NCBI RefSeq assembly: GCF_001809535.1
Contig: NZ_KV797907.1
Coordinates: 90,396 to 154,395 of the forward strand
Source: Aerococcus sp. HMSC062A02
GTDB lineage: Bacteria; Bacillota; Bacilli; Lactobacillales; Aerococcaceae
Reading direction: 5' to 3'
DNA: 64,000 nt
How positions within the stretch are numbered: the stretch's first letter is position 1; every line of letters starts with the position of its first letter. Below are positions 34,012 through 42,647 of the stretch, piece by piece. The position numbers and the translations under genes are program-made. The notes under the pieces are model-generated. The model was not told the origin of the DNA. It made no database searches and saw only the letters and a program-made list of their open reading frames with translations.

Positions 34012-34047
34012 TAAAAAGGACTGAGCAATTTGTCTTAGTCCTTTTTA
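34012..34047 (+). terminator. Terminator after the yaaA operon
   Basis: AAAAAGGACT and AGTCCTTTTT arms around an 18-base loop. The rest of the gap to feoA (to 34236) is AT-rich; I see no confident Fur or DtxR operator in it. Confidence 0.75.
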
Positions 34048-34236
34048 CTTGTGATTCAATTTTCAAATTGTTATTCTTTTATTCTATTTCCTTACAAAAT
34101 ACTGACAAATCAAACTTTTATCCTGTCAAATATTTCTCTAAAAAAGAAAATTATGGTAGACATGAATAGGGTATCAGGCATAAAATAGTTAAGTGATGAA
34201 CATGTAACTGAGAATTAGAATCAATGAGAGGCGCAT

Positions 34237-34449
34237 ATGTATTTAGCCATGTTAACAAAAGGAGAGACAGGAACGATCGCTCGTCTAGTCGGTTCCAAGC
34301 AAATTGTGAAACGTTTAACGGACCTGGGCTTCGTACCCGGAGCTGAAATTACGGTACGAAACGAACTAGCGGGGGATTTGATTGTGGACTTGAAAGGGAC
34401 TCGCCTGGCCTTGAATCGCTCTATGGCCATGCATATCCTGCTTCGCTAA
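34237..34449 (+). CDS. feoA: FeoA-domain protein, first copy
   Basis: 70 residues, SH3-like FeoA fold: a small beta-barrel with the GETGTIARLVGSKQIVKRLTDLGFVPGAEITV pattern and a C-terminal LALNRSMAMHILL strand. Cytoplasmic partner of FeoB needed for Fe2+ import. First gene of a four-gene operon feoA-feoA-feoB-feoC with gaps of 18 bases or fewer. Confidence 0.92.
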   Translation: MYLAMLTKGETGTIARLVGSKQIVKRLTDLGFVPGAEITVRNELAGDLIVDLKGTRLALNRSMAMHILLR

Positions 34450-34467
34450 AAGGAGAGAAAGTAAGAG

Positions 34468-34689
34468 ATGAAAACCTTAGACCAAGTAACATTGGGAGAA
34501 AGTGTTCGGGTGAAGGGCGTCCATTCTGAAGGGATCTTAAGGCGACGCCTCCGGGATATGGGACTGACCAAGGGGGCCCAAGTGACCCTGCGGAAGTTGG
34601 CACCCCTTGGCGACCCTATGGAATTGACCGTTCGGGGCTATGAGTTGAGTTTGCGGAAGAAAGATGCCGCATGTGTTGAAGTGGAATAA
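34468..34689 (+). CDS. feoA: FeoA-domain protein, second copy
   Basis: 73 residues, again the FeoA SH3-like pattern (GESVRVKGVHSEGILRRRLRDMGLTKGAQVTLRK, GYELSLRKKDAACVEV). It differs widely from the first copy, so it is not a recent duplicate. AAAGGAGAG precedes its ATG. Two FeoA proteins with one FeoB occur in several Firmicutes and may form a heteromer. Confidence 0.92.
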   Translation: MKTLDQVTLGESVRVKGVHSEGILRRRLRDMGLTKGAQVTLRKLAPLGDPMELTVRGYELSLRKKDAACVEVE

Positions 34690-34699
34690 GGAGTGAATG

Positions 34700-36838
34700 A
34701 TGACGGTTAAATTGGCATTGGCCGGTAATCCGAATACCGGCAAGACAACCCTTTTTAATGCATTGACAGGATCGAATCAGAGAGTGGGCAACTGGCCGGG
34801 AGTAACGGTCGAGAAGAAAGGCGGAGCGCTCAAGGCCGATAGCTCGGTCTGGTTAGAGGACTTGCCGGGGATTTACTCCCTGTCTCCCTATACTTCGGAA
34901 GAGTTGATTTCTAGAAATTATATCTTGGAGGAAGACCCTGACCTGATCTTAAATATTGTGGATGCTTCCAGTCTTGAACGCAACCTCTACCTCACCACCC
35001 AATTGACAGAAGTAGGGATTCCGGTTGTCGTGGCCCTCAACATGATGGATATTGCGGAGAAACGTGGCATCCAAATTGATAGTCAGCGTCTCAGTGAGGC
35101 ATTGGGCTGTTCGGTAGCCCCTATCTCGGCCCTTAAATGGACCGGGGTCGCTAAATTGACGGAAGCAGCAATTGTCCGCGCTGAAGAAAAGCTTCCTTAC
35201 CAGCCCCCTAAAAAATATCCCCACCGGGTCGAGAAGGTGATTGGTGAGATTGCTGAGATTATAGACGGACAGGTGCCGGCTGACCGCCTGCGCTGGTATG
35301 CGATCAAGACTTTTGAACGCGATACAGAAGTGGTCGAAGGACTTGACCTATCCGATGACCAAGCCAAGTCAATCGAAGCGCTTATCGACCAGCTGGAGAA
35401 CGCCTATGATGACGATTCAGAAGGGATTATGGCAACGAGCCGCTATGAATGGATTAGCCAGATGATTGCCGACTGTGTCCAAGAAGAAAGCCAAGAGGAG
35501 TTGAGCTTGACTGACCGAGTGGATGCCATCGTCACCAACCGCTTCCTGGCCTTGCCCATTTTTGCGGGTGTGATGTATTTGGTTTATTATCTGGCCGTTT
35601 CAACGATCGGTAAGCAAGGGACAGACTGGGTCAATGACCAGGTCTTCGGCGAATTTGTCCCTGAACACCTGGGCGGGCTCTTGGCGAGTCTAGGCGTGTC
35701 GGACTGGCTACAAGCCTTGATTATGGACGGGATTGTGGCTGGTGTGGGGGCTGTCCTAGGCTTCTTACCGCAGATGATGGTGCTCTTTATCTGCCTAGCC
35801 TTCTTGGAAGACTGCGGGTATATGGCCCGGATTGCCTTTGTCCTCGACCGGATCTTCCGTAAGTTCGGCTTATCTGGGAAGTCTTTCATTCCCATCTTAG
35901 TTTCGACCGGTTGCGGGGTTCCGGGCATCATGGCGGCGCGTACCATTGAAAATGACAATGACCGCCGCTTGACCATTATGACGACGACCTTTATCCCTTG
36001 TGGAGCTAAGTTACCGATTATTGCTTTGATTACGGGGGCCTTCTTCCCCCATGCCGACTGGGTGGCCCTATCGACTTATTTTATGGGGATTGGCGCCATC
36101 GTTCTCTCAGGGATTATGCTCAAAAAGACCCGCTGGTTTGCGGGGGATCCGGCACCCTTTGTTATTGAACTGCCAAGCTACCACCTGCCGAGCTTAAGCG
36201 GGGTCTTGCGGACAGTTTTTGAACGGACCAAAGCCTTTGTCAAAAAAGCCGGCACTATCGTCCTCTTGTCAACTGTGATGATTTGGGCCCTGCAGACTTT
36301 CGACTGGCAGCTGAACTTGGTGGAAACAGGAGACTCTATCCTGGCGAGTTTGGGCCGTGTCTTAGCACCTCTCTTTGCGCCCTTAGGCTGGGGTGATTGG
36401 CGGGCTGCTGTGGCTTCAGTAACTGGTCTTTTAGCCAAAGAAAACTTGGTAGGGACTTTCGGCATTCTCTTTGGCTATGCGGAAGCTGCTGAAGATGGGG
36501 CAGAGTTCTGGCCCCAACTGTCCCAGGCCTTTACACCGATTGCTGGTTATTCACTGATGACCTTCAACTTGCTCTGCGTGCCTTGTATGGCAGCTGTGGG
36601 GGCCCTACGTCGGGAGATGATGGACGATAAAATGACTCTTTTTGCGGTGATTTACCAGTGCCTCCTAGCCTACGGTGTTTCGCTGATGATCTACCAGTTC
36701 GGGACTTGGTGGACAACCGGTCACTTTGACGTTTGGACAGCCATGGCTTGCCTGACTTTAGCAGGTATGGTGTACATGGTCTTCTTCAAGCGTCCATACC
36801 AAGCCAAGCCTGCCTTGGCTCATTTAAGGAGGGTTTAA
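34700..36838 (+). CDS. feoB: Ferrous iron transporter FeoB
   Basis: About 712 residues. N-terminal GTPase: G1 GNPNTGKTT, G3 DLPGIYS, G4 NMMD, G5-like SALKWTG; then a helical GDI-like segment and about eight membrane helices with the two Gate motifs (FIPILVSTGCGVPGIMAAR and FNLLCVPCMAAVGALRRE, each with a Cys). Imports Fe2+. ATG 34700 gives six bases from AAGGAG; 34697 is an alternative that adds one Met. Confidence 0.97.
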   Translation: MTVKLALAGNPNTGKTTLFNALTGSNQRVGNWPGVTVEKKGGALKADSSVWLEDLPGIYSLSPYTSEELISRNYILEEDPDLILNIVDASSLERNLYLTTQLTEVGIPVVVALNMMDIAEKRGIQIDSQRLSEALGCSVAPISALKWTGVAKLTEAAIVRAEEKLPYQPPKKYPHRVEKVIGEIAEIIDGQVPADRLRWYAIKTFERDTEVVEGLDLSDDQAKSIEALIDQLENAYDDDSEGIMATSRYEWISQMIADCVQEESQEELSLTDRVDAIVTNRFLALPIFAGVMYLVYYLAVSTIGKQGTDWVNDQVFGEFVPEHLGGLLASLGVSDWLQALIMDGIVAGVGAVLGFLPQMMVLFICLAFLEDCGYMARIAFVLDRIFRKFGLSGKSFIPILVSTGCGVPGIMAARTIENDNDRRLTIMTTTFIPCGAKLPIIALITGAFFPHADWVALSTYFMGIGAIVLSGIMLKKTRWFAGDPAPFVIELPSYHLPSLSGVLRTVFERTKAFVKKAGTIVLLSTVMIWALQTFDWQLNLVETGDSILASLGRVLAPLFAPLGWGDWRAAVASVTGLLAKENLVGTFGILFGYAEAAEDGAEFWPQLSQAFTPIAGYSLMTFNLLCVPCMAAVGALRREMMDDKMTLFAVIYQCLLAYGVSLMIYQFGTWWTTGHFDVWTAMACLTLAGMVYMVFFKRPYQAKPALAHLRRV

Positions 36839-36839
36839 T

Positions 36840-37034
36840 ATGGGAGATATTTTAGTCTTGCTGATCCTTATTCCGATCATATTCTATGCTGGACGCACCG
36901 TCTATCAAGAATTTCACGGCCAAGGTCCCTGTGCCGCCTGCGCCTTTAAGCGAGAAGGTTGCGCCGGCTCCTGCAAGCCTGTCAAAAAGGCCAAAGTAAA
37001 GGGTCAAAGCTCCTACTATTACAAGTTAAAATAG
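36840..37034 (+). CDS. FeoB-associated Cys-rich membrane protein
   Basis: 64 residues: one membrane helix (about 4-22) followed by a short Cys-rich tail, GPCAACAFKREGCAGSCKP (four Cys), and a basic C-terminus. This matches the small FeoB-associated Cys-rich proteins found at the end of feo operons in Firmicutes. It starts one base after the feoB stop, with GGAGGG inside the end of feoB. Possible roles are metal sensing or protecting FeoB. Confidence 0.85.
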   Translation: MGDILVLLILIPIIFYAGRTVYQEFHGQGPCAACAFKREGCAGSCKPVKKAKVKGQSSYYYKLK

Positions 37035-37110
37035 CTGAAGCTACAGACCTAAAATAAGTGAAGGAAGTACTTATATCTATCATTTGAGCTTTATAGTTAC
37101 AGAAGCATAA

Positions 37111-37146
37111 AAAATGCCAAGTCATTTAATCGACTTGGCATTTTTG
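37111..37146. terminator. Bidirectional terminator between feo and brnQ
   Basis: AAAATGCCAAGTC and GACTTGGCATTTTT arms with an eight-base loop; serves convergent genes. Confidence 0.9.
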
Positions 37147-37148
37147 TT

Positions 37149-38459
37149 TTAAGCTGGGCTTTGGCGACCTTGCCAATAGGCGTAGAGAGTGCAGGCGAGT
37201 GCACAGAGTAGGGAAGGCAGGAACCATTCCAAACCGTATTGGCTAAGGGGAAGCTGGCTGATAAAGTTTAAGATCGGCTCTAGCTTCAAGGTCTCGAAGT
37301 AACGGCCTAAGATGGCTAGGGCTTGGACTAAACCAATCAAGCCTGCACCGATGACCGCTCCAGTATAAGTGGCATTGTACTTAATGTGACGGTCGAAGAG
37401 TGAGAAGATGATCAGGACCATCACGATCGGATAGATCAGGGTCAATACAAAGCTGGCAAAGTCAATAATTCGTGTTGTTCCTACTAAAGAAATCACGAAT
37501 TCAATAGCCACACAGGTCAGTGTCACTGCCTGGTAGGTCCAGCGTCCCTTGGATTGGCCCACGAAGAAGCTGGCACAGGCGGAGGTGATCCCCACGGCCG
37601 TAGTTAAGCAGGCCAGAGTCACGCAGACCCCCATGATGAGATTGCCATAGGGGCCGAGAATTTGCGCTACAGTCCCGGTGAAAACGACGGTCCGGTCATC
37701 CGCTATGGTAAAGAGGCTAGAGACCGTTGAGCCTGCGTAAGTGAGCGACAAGTAGACGACCGCTAAGAGGGCAAAGGCGACGATCCCAACTAGGACACCG
37801 GCCTTCATTTGAGTCTTCTTATCTGTATAGCCCCGCTGCTTCAGTTCAGACATGACCACGCTGGCAAGAATCGAAGCGGCTAGAGCATCCATGGTCTGGT
37901 AACCCTCCCTAAAGCCATAAGCGAAGGTATGGTCGATTTGACTGGCTTGGGGGGCGCCCACAGGATTAATAATCGCTGAGATGACGAGAACCGTTAGAAT
38001 GATAATAATAGCTGGTGTCAGGTACTTCCCAATATTGTTGATCACCTTACTTGGATTGAGGGCTAAATAGGCCGTCAAGGAAAAGAAGATCAAAGAAGTG
38101 ATCCAAATTGGGGCGTCGGGCCAAAGCGATTGGACGAAGACCTCATGCGTTGTGGCCCCGGTCCGCGGTACGGAGAAGAGGGGGCCAATCAGAACTACTG
38201 AGATCCCAGCAAGGATAATTCCAAATTTAGGATGGACTCGCCGTCCTAAATCATCCGCCCGTCCCCCCAGGGCTATAGTCACGAGGACCCCCAGGATGGG
38301 GAAGAGAGGGTCTGACATCAGAAAACCAAAGGCAGCATTTAACCAATTCTCGCCGCCCAGAACGCCTAGATATGGCGGGAAAATCAAATTTCCAGCGCCA
38401 AAGAAGATGGCAAAGAGGGCGAAACCAATAATAATAATGTCTTTTGTTTTTATATTCAT
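37149..38459 (-). CDS. brnQ: Branched-chain amino acid transporter BrnQ
   Basis: 436 residues, LIVCS-family cation symporter with about 12 helices. Signature FFGAGNLIFPPYLG near the N-terminus and GYQTMDALAASI later are typical. Imports leucine, isoleucine and valine. The start ATG 38459 gives the family-typical N-terminus MNIKTKDIIIIGF; the longer upstream frame adds an implausible hydrophobic leader. The ribosome binding site is weak (GAAAG), unlike neighbouring genes. No T-box or other riboswitch was seen in the 200 bases upstream. Confidence 0.93.
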   Translation of the reverse strand: MNIKTKDIIIIGFALFAIFFGAGNLIFPPYLGVLGGENWLNAAFGFLMSDPLFPILGVLVTIALGGRADDLGRRVHPKFGIILAGISVVLIGPLFSVPRTGATTHEVFVQSLWPDAPIWITSLIFFSLTAYLALNPSKVINNIGKYLTPAIIIILTVLVISAIINPVGAPQASQIDHTFAYGFREGYQTMDALAASILASVVMSELKQRGYTDKKTQMKAGVLVGIVAFALLAVVYLSLTYAGSTVSSLFTIADDRTVVFTGTVAQILGPYGNLIMGVCVTLACLTTAVGITSACASFFVGQSKGRWTYQAVTLTCVAIEFVISLVGTTRIIDFASFVLTLIYPIVMVLIIFSLFDRHIKYNATYTGAVIGAGLIGLVQALAILGRYFETLKLEPILNFISQLPLSQYGLEWFLPSLLCALACTLYAYWQGRQSPA

Positions 38460-38656
38460 TATAACAATCTTTCTATTTATGATGGTACCTATGATAACAC
38501 AAAAAATTAACGAATGAGAGAGTTTTACCAAATTTATTTAGAAAATTTCCACAAATGATCAGTTTTGCTTATTTATTGTTTCAATTGTCCTTACAAATCG
38601 ACAGTGATTGCTTTGCTGTTTGACTGACCGAATTATGGAAAAATTCGAACAAAACA

Positions 38657-38716
38657 TGAGCCCTGAACGCCTAAAGAGATCTGAGATTAGATCCCTTTAG
38701 GTGTTTCAGGGCTTTA
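38657..38716. terminator. Long hairpin terminator downstream of gpx
   Basis: AGCCCTGAA (38659-38667) pairs with TTCAGGGCT, with further pairing inside (CCTAAA/TTTAGG, GATCT/AGATC). On the minus strand it follows the glutathione peroxidase gene. Confidence 0.75.
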
Positions 38717-38732
38717 AAATATCATTGAGAAC

Positions 38733-39275
38733 CTACAAGAGGCTTTGGATATGTTGGCCGAGTTTTTTGAGGGAATGGCTGGGCTCGTAGCGGGCGACGA
38801 CTTGGCCATTGCGGTCAACCAGGAATTTGGTGAAATTCCACTTGATATCTGGATTCTGCTGGTAGTTCTTATCCTGAACTTTGAGCATAGCGGCGAGGGC
38901 CAAGCCCTTAGCTGACTTACCGAAACCATGGAAAGCTTGCTGGCTCTTAAGATAGCGATAGAGGTCTAATTGGTCGGGACCATTGACTTTAGCCTTCTTC
39001 ATTTGAGGGAATTCGGTTTGGTAGTTTAACTGGCAGAATTCTTGGATATCCTGGTCAGATCCGGGCGCCTGGTCTTTAAATTGATTGCAGGGGATATCGA
39101 TGATCTCTAAGCCCTGGTCGTGATAGTTGTCATAGAGCGCTTGAAGGTCTTTATACTGACCAGTGAAACCACAACGGGTGGCTGTGTTGACGATTAAGAG
39201 GACCTTGCCTTTGAGCTCTGCTAGGTCTAAGGTAGTCCCATCTGGACGCTCGACAGAATAATCATAAATGGTCAT
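38733..39275 (-). CDS. Glutathione peroxidase family thiol peroxidase
   Basis: 180 residues. Active-site motifs: NTATRCGFTGQY (peroxidatic Cys, not selenocysteine), PCNQFKDQ (Gln) and WNFTKFLVD (Trp, Asn). Bacterial Cys-type homologues (BsaA) usually work with thioredoxin. Reduces peroxides. AGGAGG precedes the ATG. Its position 69 bases after the flavin reductase gene suggests it may be the last gene of the same transcript. Confidence 0.93.
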   Translation of the reverse strand: MTIYDYSVERPDGTTLDLAELKGKVLLIVNTATRCGFTGQYKDLQALYDNYHDQGLEIIDIPCNQFKDQAPGSDQDIQEFCQLNYQTEFPQMKKAKVNGPDQLDLYRYLKSQQAFHGFGKSAKGLALAAMLKVQDKNYQQNPDIKWNFTKFLVDRNGQVVARYEPSHSLKKLGQHIQSLL

Positions 39276-39343
39276 AGCTTTAATTCCTCCTCACTTATAT
39301 TATAGAGCACTTGCTGGCTTTATAAAATGATTCGCTCATGATT

Positions 39344-39910
39344 TTAAAAACCGAATTTCTCATCTTCCTTGCGCAGAATTTCTTGGTAGGTCTCGGCTAG
39401 GACCATGGTTTCATCCACCAGGTCCTTGATGCGGAAGAGGACGTCATCATTGTGGATCTCGTCGATACCGAAGTCGCGATCGTTGAGATAAACATAGCGG
39501 GGAGTCACATTAGCCTTCATATAATTGAGGATGGGCTTCAATTGGAGCTCTGGAATGAGGTAGTGGCGGTTAGAGCCAGAAGAGGCGATGATGCCCACTG
39601 TTTTATGTTCCAAGCCTTTTTGGGGGAGGAGGTCAAAGACATTCTTCAGGCTGGCAGGGATGGAGGCTTGGAAGATGGGAGTGCCGATGAAGAGCACATC
39701 GGCGTCCATGACAGACCGGGCGACAGTTTTAGTATCCCCCTTGTAGTCTAGGAAATTACGCCCATCCGCGAAGACCATGTCCAGTTCCTTGAGGTTGAGA
39801 TAGTTTAGCTTGTGGTCGCCGTAATGGTCTTGGAGTTCTTGGTAGAGGGCTTTAGTGGCAATTTCTGTTTTGCGGCCCACATTGGAGCCGGAGAGTACGA
39901 GTATATTCAT
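39344..39910 (-). CDS. NADPH-dependent FMN reductase
   Basis: 188 residues, flavodoxin-like fold: N-terminal phosphate-binding loop ILVLSGSNVGRKT and the block FIGTPIFQASIPASLKNVFDLLP, which lies over the flavin; also IIASSGSNRHYLI. Likely supplies reduced FMN to the two luciferase-like monooxygenases encoded just upstream in the same operon (12-base gap). AAAGGA precedes the ATG. Confidence 0.88.
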   Translation of the reverse strand: MNILVLSGSNVGRKTEIATKALYQELQDHYGDHKLNYLNLKELDMVFADGRNFLDYKGDTKTVARSVMDADVLFIGTPIFQASIPASLKNVFDLLPQKGLEHKTVGIIASSGSNRHYLIPELQLKPILNYMKANVTPRYVYLNDRDFGIDEIHNDDVLFRIKDLVDETMVLAETYQEILRKEDEKFGF

Positions 39911-39922
39911 GCTTTATCCTTT

Positions 39923-40990
39923 CTATTGGCGGGTATATTTCTTGACGGTAGGGATGACTTTCTCACCTAGGAGGTCGATCATGCGGCGGATATCATCCAT
40001 GGGAATGCCGCCAAAGTCGATTTGAGCGGTATAGCGTTGGTTGTTGAAGAGCTCATGCTGGTAGAGGATTTTATCAATAATAAGCTCAGGGTCGCCCACA
40101 TTGAGGGAGTCTCGGTAGTCCTTAGCCTGGGCAAAGAGCCGCTTGTCAAAGCCAGTGCCATTAGCCTTGCGCATGCCTTCGTCCAAGTGTTTGTAGTAGT
40201 TTTTGAAGGCGGTGTTCTGGTCTTCGTGGATGTACATGAGGCCAGAAGTGGTCACAGGCATAGCCTCTGCATCAAAGTCTTTTTCATGGAGGACGGACCG
40301 GTAAATATCAATGGAATGTTTGAAGTATTCGGAAGATCCACCAAGGGTCGTAATGTACATAGGGACCCCTTTAAGGCCGGCTTTGATAGCGGAGTCTGCG
40401 GGGCCACCAACTGCCCGCCAGATGGGGAGGCCTTCTTTAGACCGGGGGAGGACCCGGGCTTTATCCAGGCTAGGGCGGAATTGTCCGGACCAGGTGACCT
40501 CTTCTTCTTCGTTAATCTGGAGGAGGAGGTCTAATTTTTCTTCGTAGAGGGCTTCATAATCTTTGAAGTCATAGCCCAAGAGTTCAAAGAGCCCGATGCG
40601 TGAGGCCCGGCCTGCGACAATTTCCATCCGACCACCGGACAGTAAGTCAATGGTCGCCGCATTCTCATAGACGCGGACGGGGTCGGAGGTGGAAATAATG
40701 GTCGCAGCGGAAGCAATGCCAATCGTGTCCGTTGCTTGGGCGATGGCAGAGAGGATGATCATATGGGCCTGGGAGATGAAGTATTCTTGGTGGGATTCGC
40801 CTAGGTGGAAGATGTCTACCCCGGCATCTTCAGCTAACTGGGCCATTTCAATGAATTGTTGGAGCCGGTTTTCGGGACTGACCCAGTCTCCTGTATGGGG
40901 GTTGGGCATATAGTCACCTAGGCTGTAGAGGCCAAATTCAAGGCCCTGGCTGCGGTCAATTTGTGGGATAATATGTGGATTGTTTGTCAT
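39923..40990 (-). CDS. LLM-class flavin-dependent monooxygenase, copy 2
   Basis: 355 residues of the bacterial luciferase-like family: LEFGLYSLGDYMPNPHTG, GVDIFHLGESHQEYF, SAATIISTSDPVRVYE and GRMEIVAGRASRIG. TIM-barrel enzyme using FMNH2 and O2 or F420-like chemistry in relatives. Closely similar in length and sequence to the gene upstream (a clear paralogue). Starts two bases after it, preceded by AAGGAG. Substrate unknown. Confidence 0.9.
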   Translation of the reverse strand: MTNNPHIIPQIDRSQGLEFGLYSLGDYMPNPHTGDWVSPENRLQQFIEMAQLAEDAGVDIFHLGESHQEYFISQAHMIILSAIAQATDTIGIASAATIISTSDPVRVYENAATIDLLSGGRMEIVAGRASRIGLFELLGYDFKDYEALYEEKLDLLLQINEEEEVTWSGQFRPSLDKARVLPRSKEGLPIWRAVGGPADSAIKAGLKGVPMYITTLGGSSEYFKHSIDIYRSVLHEKDFDAEAMPVTTSGLMYIHEDQNTAFKNYYKHLDEGMRKANGTGFDKRLFAQAKDYRDSLNVGDPELIIDKILYQHELFNNQRYTAQIDFGGIPMDDIRRMIDLLGEKVIPTVKKYTRQ

Positions 40991-40992
40991 TT

Positions 40993-42042
40993 TTATGCTC
41001 CTTTTTGCGTGTATTTTTTCACAACGGGTAGGACCTTCTCAGCGAAGAGGTCCAGAGTCTGTCTGATACTGTCCATACTTTGGCCGCCAAAATCAATCTC
41101 ACCATTGAAACGTTGCTGGCCAAAGAGCTCGTATTGCATGAGTAATTTATCGATAATAAGCTGGGGCTCTCCGACCGTCGTGATGCTCTTAACCGACTGG
41201 CCCTGGGCAAAGGCCCGCTTGGAGAAGGGCTGGCCGTTGGTTTTCCTGAAACCAGCGTCCAAGTGGGGCCAGAAGTCGCGGTAGGCCTGGTCTGTGCTTT
41301 CGCGCAGGAAGAGAAAGCCGCCTGTTTGCACAGGGAGTTTGCTTGGGTCATGACCGTATTCCTCGGCGGCATCACGGAAGACCTGAATCCGCCGCGCATA
41401 GGTCTGGGCTGCTCCAGCCAGATGGGCTTGGTAGATCGGCATGCCTAACTTGCCGGCTTCATAGGCTGAAGCATCTGAATTCCCGATGGCCCGGTAGATG
41501 GGTAGGCTGTCCGCTGCAAAAGCTTCGGGCAGGATGGCCTGGTCCCTAAGTTCAGGTCGGAAGTCGCCAGACCAAGTGATCCGATCCTTATGCCTTAGTT
41601 CCCAGAGCAGGCGGATTTTCTCTTCGAAGAGGGCGTCATAGTCCTTGTAGTCAAAGCCAAAAAGATCGAAGGAGCCCACGCGAGAAGCGCGGCCAGCGAC
41701 AATTTCCATCCGCCCCTTAGAGATGAGGTCAATGGTCGCTGCATCTTCGTAGACCCGGACAGGATCGAGGACCGAGAGGGTAGTGACGGCTGAGCCAATC
41801 TTGATGGAATTTGTTTCCCTAGCAATGGCTGATAGGATAATGAAATTGGATTGGGAGACGAAATAATCTTGGTGGGATTCTCCGACCTGGAAGGCATCGA
41901 AGCCTGCATCTTCAGCTAATTTGGCGAGTTGAATCATTTCTTCTAGCCGTTCAGCTGCGCTTAGCTTCTTTCCGCTAATTGGATGAGGCAGGTGGTCACC
42001 TAGACTATAGAGGCCAAATTCGAGGCCTGCTTGCTTGGTCAT
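40993..42042 (-). CDS. LLM-class flavin-dependent monooxygenase, copy 1
   Basis: 349 residues, paralogue of the following gene (LEFGLYSLGDHLPHPISG, DAFQVGESHQDYF, TTLSVLDPVRVYEDAATIDL, GRMEIVAGRASRVGSF). First gene of a probable operon with the second LLM enzyme, the FMN reductase and perhaps glutathione peroxidase. GAAAGGAG precedes the ATG. The pair may oxidise two related substrates or form a hetero-oligomer like LuxAB. Confidence 0.9.
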   Translation of the reverse strand: MTKQAGLEFGLYSLGDHLPHPISGKKLSAAERLEEMIQLAKLAEDAGFDAFQVGESHQDYFVSQSNFIILSAIARETNSIKIGSAVTTLSVLDPVRVYEDAATIDLISKGRMEIVAGRASRVGSFDLFGFDYKDYDALFEEKIRLLWELRHKDRITWSGDFRPELRDQAILPEAFAADSLPIYRAIGNSDASAYEAGKLGMPIYQAHLAGAAQTYARRIQVFRDAAEEYGHDPSKLPVQTGGFLFLRESTDQAYRDFWPHLDAGFRKTNGQPFSKRAFAQGQSVKSITTVGEPQLIIDKLLMQYELFGQQRFNGEIDFGGQSMDSIRQTLDLFAEKVLPVVKKYTQKGA

Positions 42043-42185
42043 CTGTATGCTCCTTTCGCTAAATATTCACTATCATTATAGAGGAATTTATTTCGAAAGT
42101 GAAACAAATAGTTTTGGCCGGAAAGATTAGGGGATTGGCAAAGCTTTTGTTATAATAAAGAAAACGCTTAAAGGAGTGGTAAATA

Positions 42186-42635
42186 ATGGATGCAACTGAA
42201 ATTCTAAGAATACTCGAGGAGGATATGGGTGTTGGGATCTTTGCTACCGTCGATGCTGAGGGGAAACCGCACGCACGGCCCATCCATATTGGCTTAGCTA
42301 ATGACAAAGGGATATTCTTCATGACTAGTCCCAAGACTAAGTTTTACGAGCAGTTATCGGCCAATCCCAACCTAGCTATCGCGGCCTTCCAGACCGATGA
42401 TTACCTGGTTCAAAGTATCCGGATTGAAGGCAAGGCTCGAGAAATAGGACGAGATAAATTGGCAGAAGTCTTATCCAATAATCCTTTCGTTGACCAGGTT
42501 TATCCTGATCAAACCGACCGCGATGATATCCAAGTCTTCCAGGTCTATGAGGGCCAAGGTTTCTATCATAGCCTGAGCCAAGGACACAAGTATGTCTTTG
42601 AACTTCCTGGCGATGGACCTGCCAGAGACCTCTAG
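42186..42635 (+). CDS. Pyridoxamine 5'-phosphate oxidase-like flavoprotein
   Basis: 149 residues, split-barrel fold: GIFATVDAEGKPHARPIHIG, GIFFMTSPKTKFYEQLSANPNLAIAAFQ and IEGKAREIGRD. Such proteins bind FMN, F420 or heme and are often oxidoreductases of unknown substrate. AAAGGAG precedes the start. It is 12 bases upstream of a transporter gene in the same direction. Confidence 0.88.
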   Translation: MDATEILRILEEDMGVGIFATVDAEGKPHARPIHIGLANDKGIFFMTSPKTKFYEQLSANPNLAIAAFQTDDYLVQSIRIEGKAREIGRDKLAEVLSNNPFVDQVYPDQTDRDDIQVFQVYEGQGFYHSLSQGHKYVFELPGDGPARDL

Positions 42636-42647
42636 GAGGTGGAGACA

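Noticed and set aside
34048..34236. Fur/DtxR operator upstream of feoA
   Set aside because: AT-rich with scattered weak symmetry only; nothing close to a consensus site.
38460..38656. T-box or other leader element for brnQ
   Set aside because: No T-box sequence, specifier stem or antiterminator seen.
38733..39275. Selenocysteine in the glutathione peroxidase
   Set aside because: The active-site codon is Cys and the frame is uninterrupted; no SECIS element needed.
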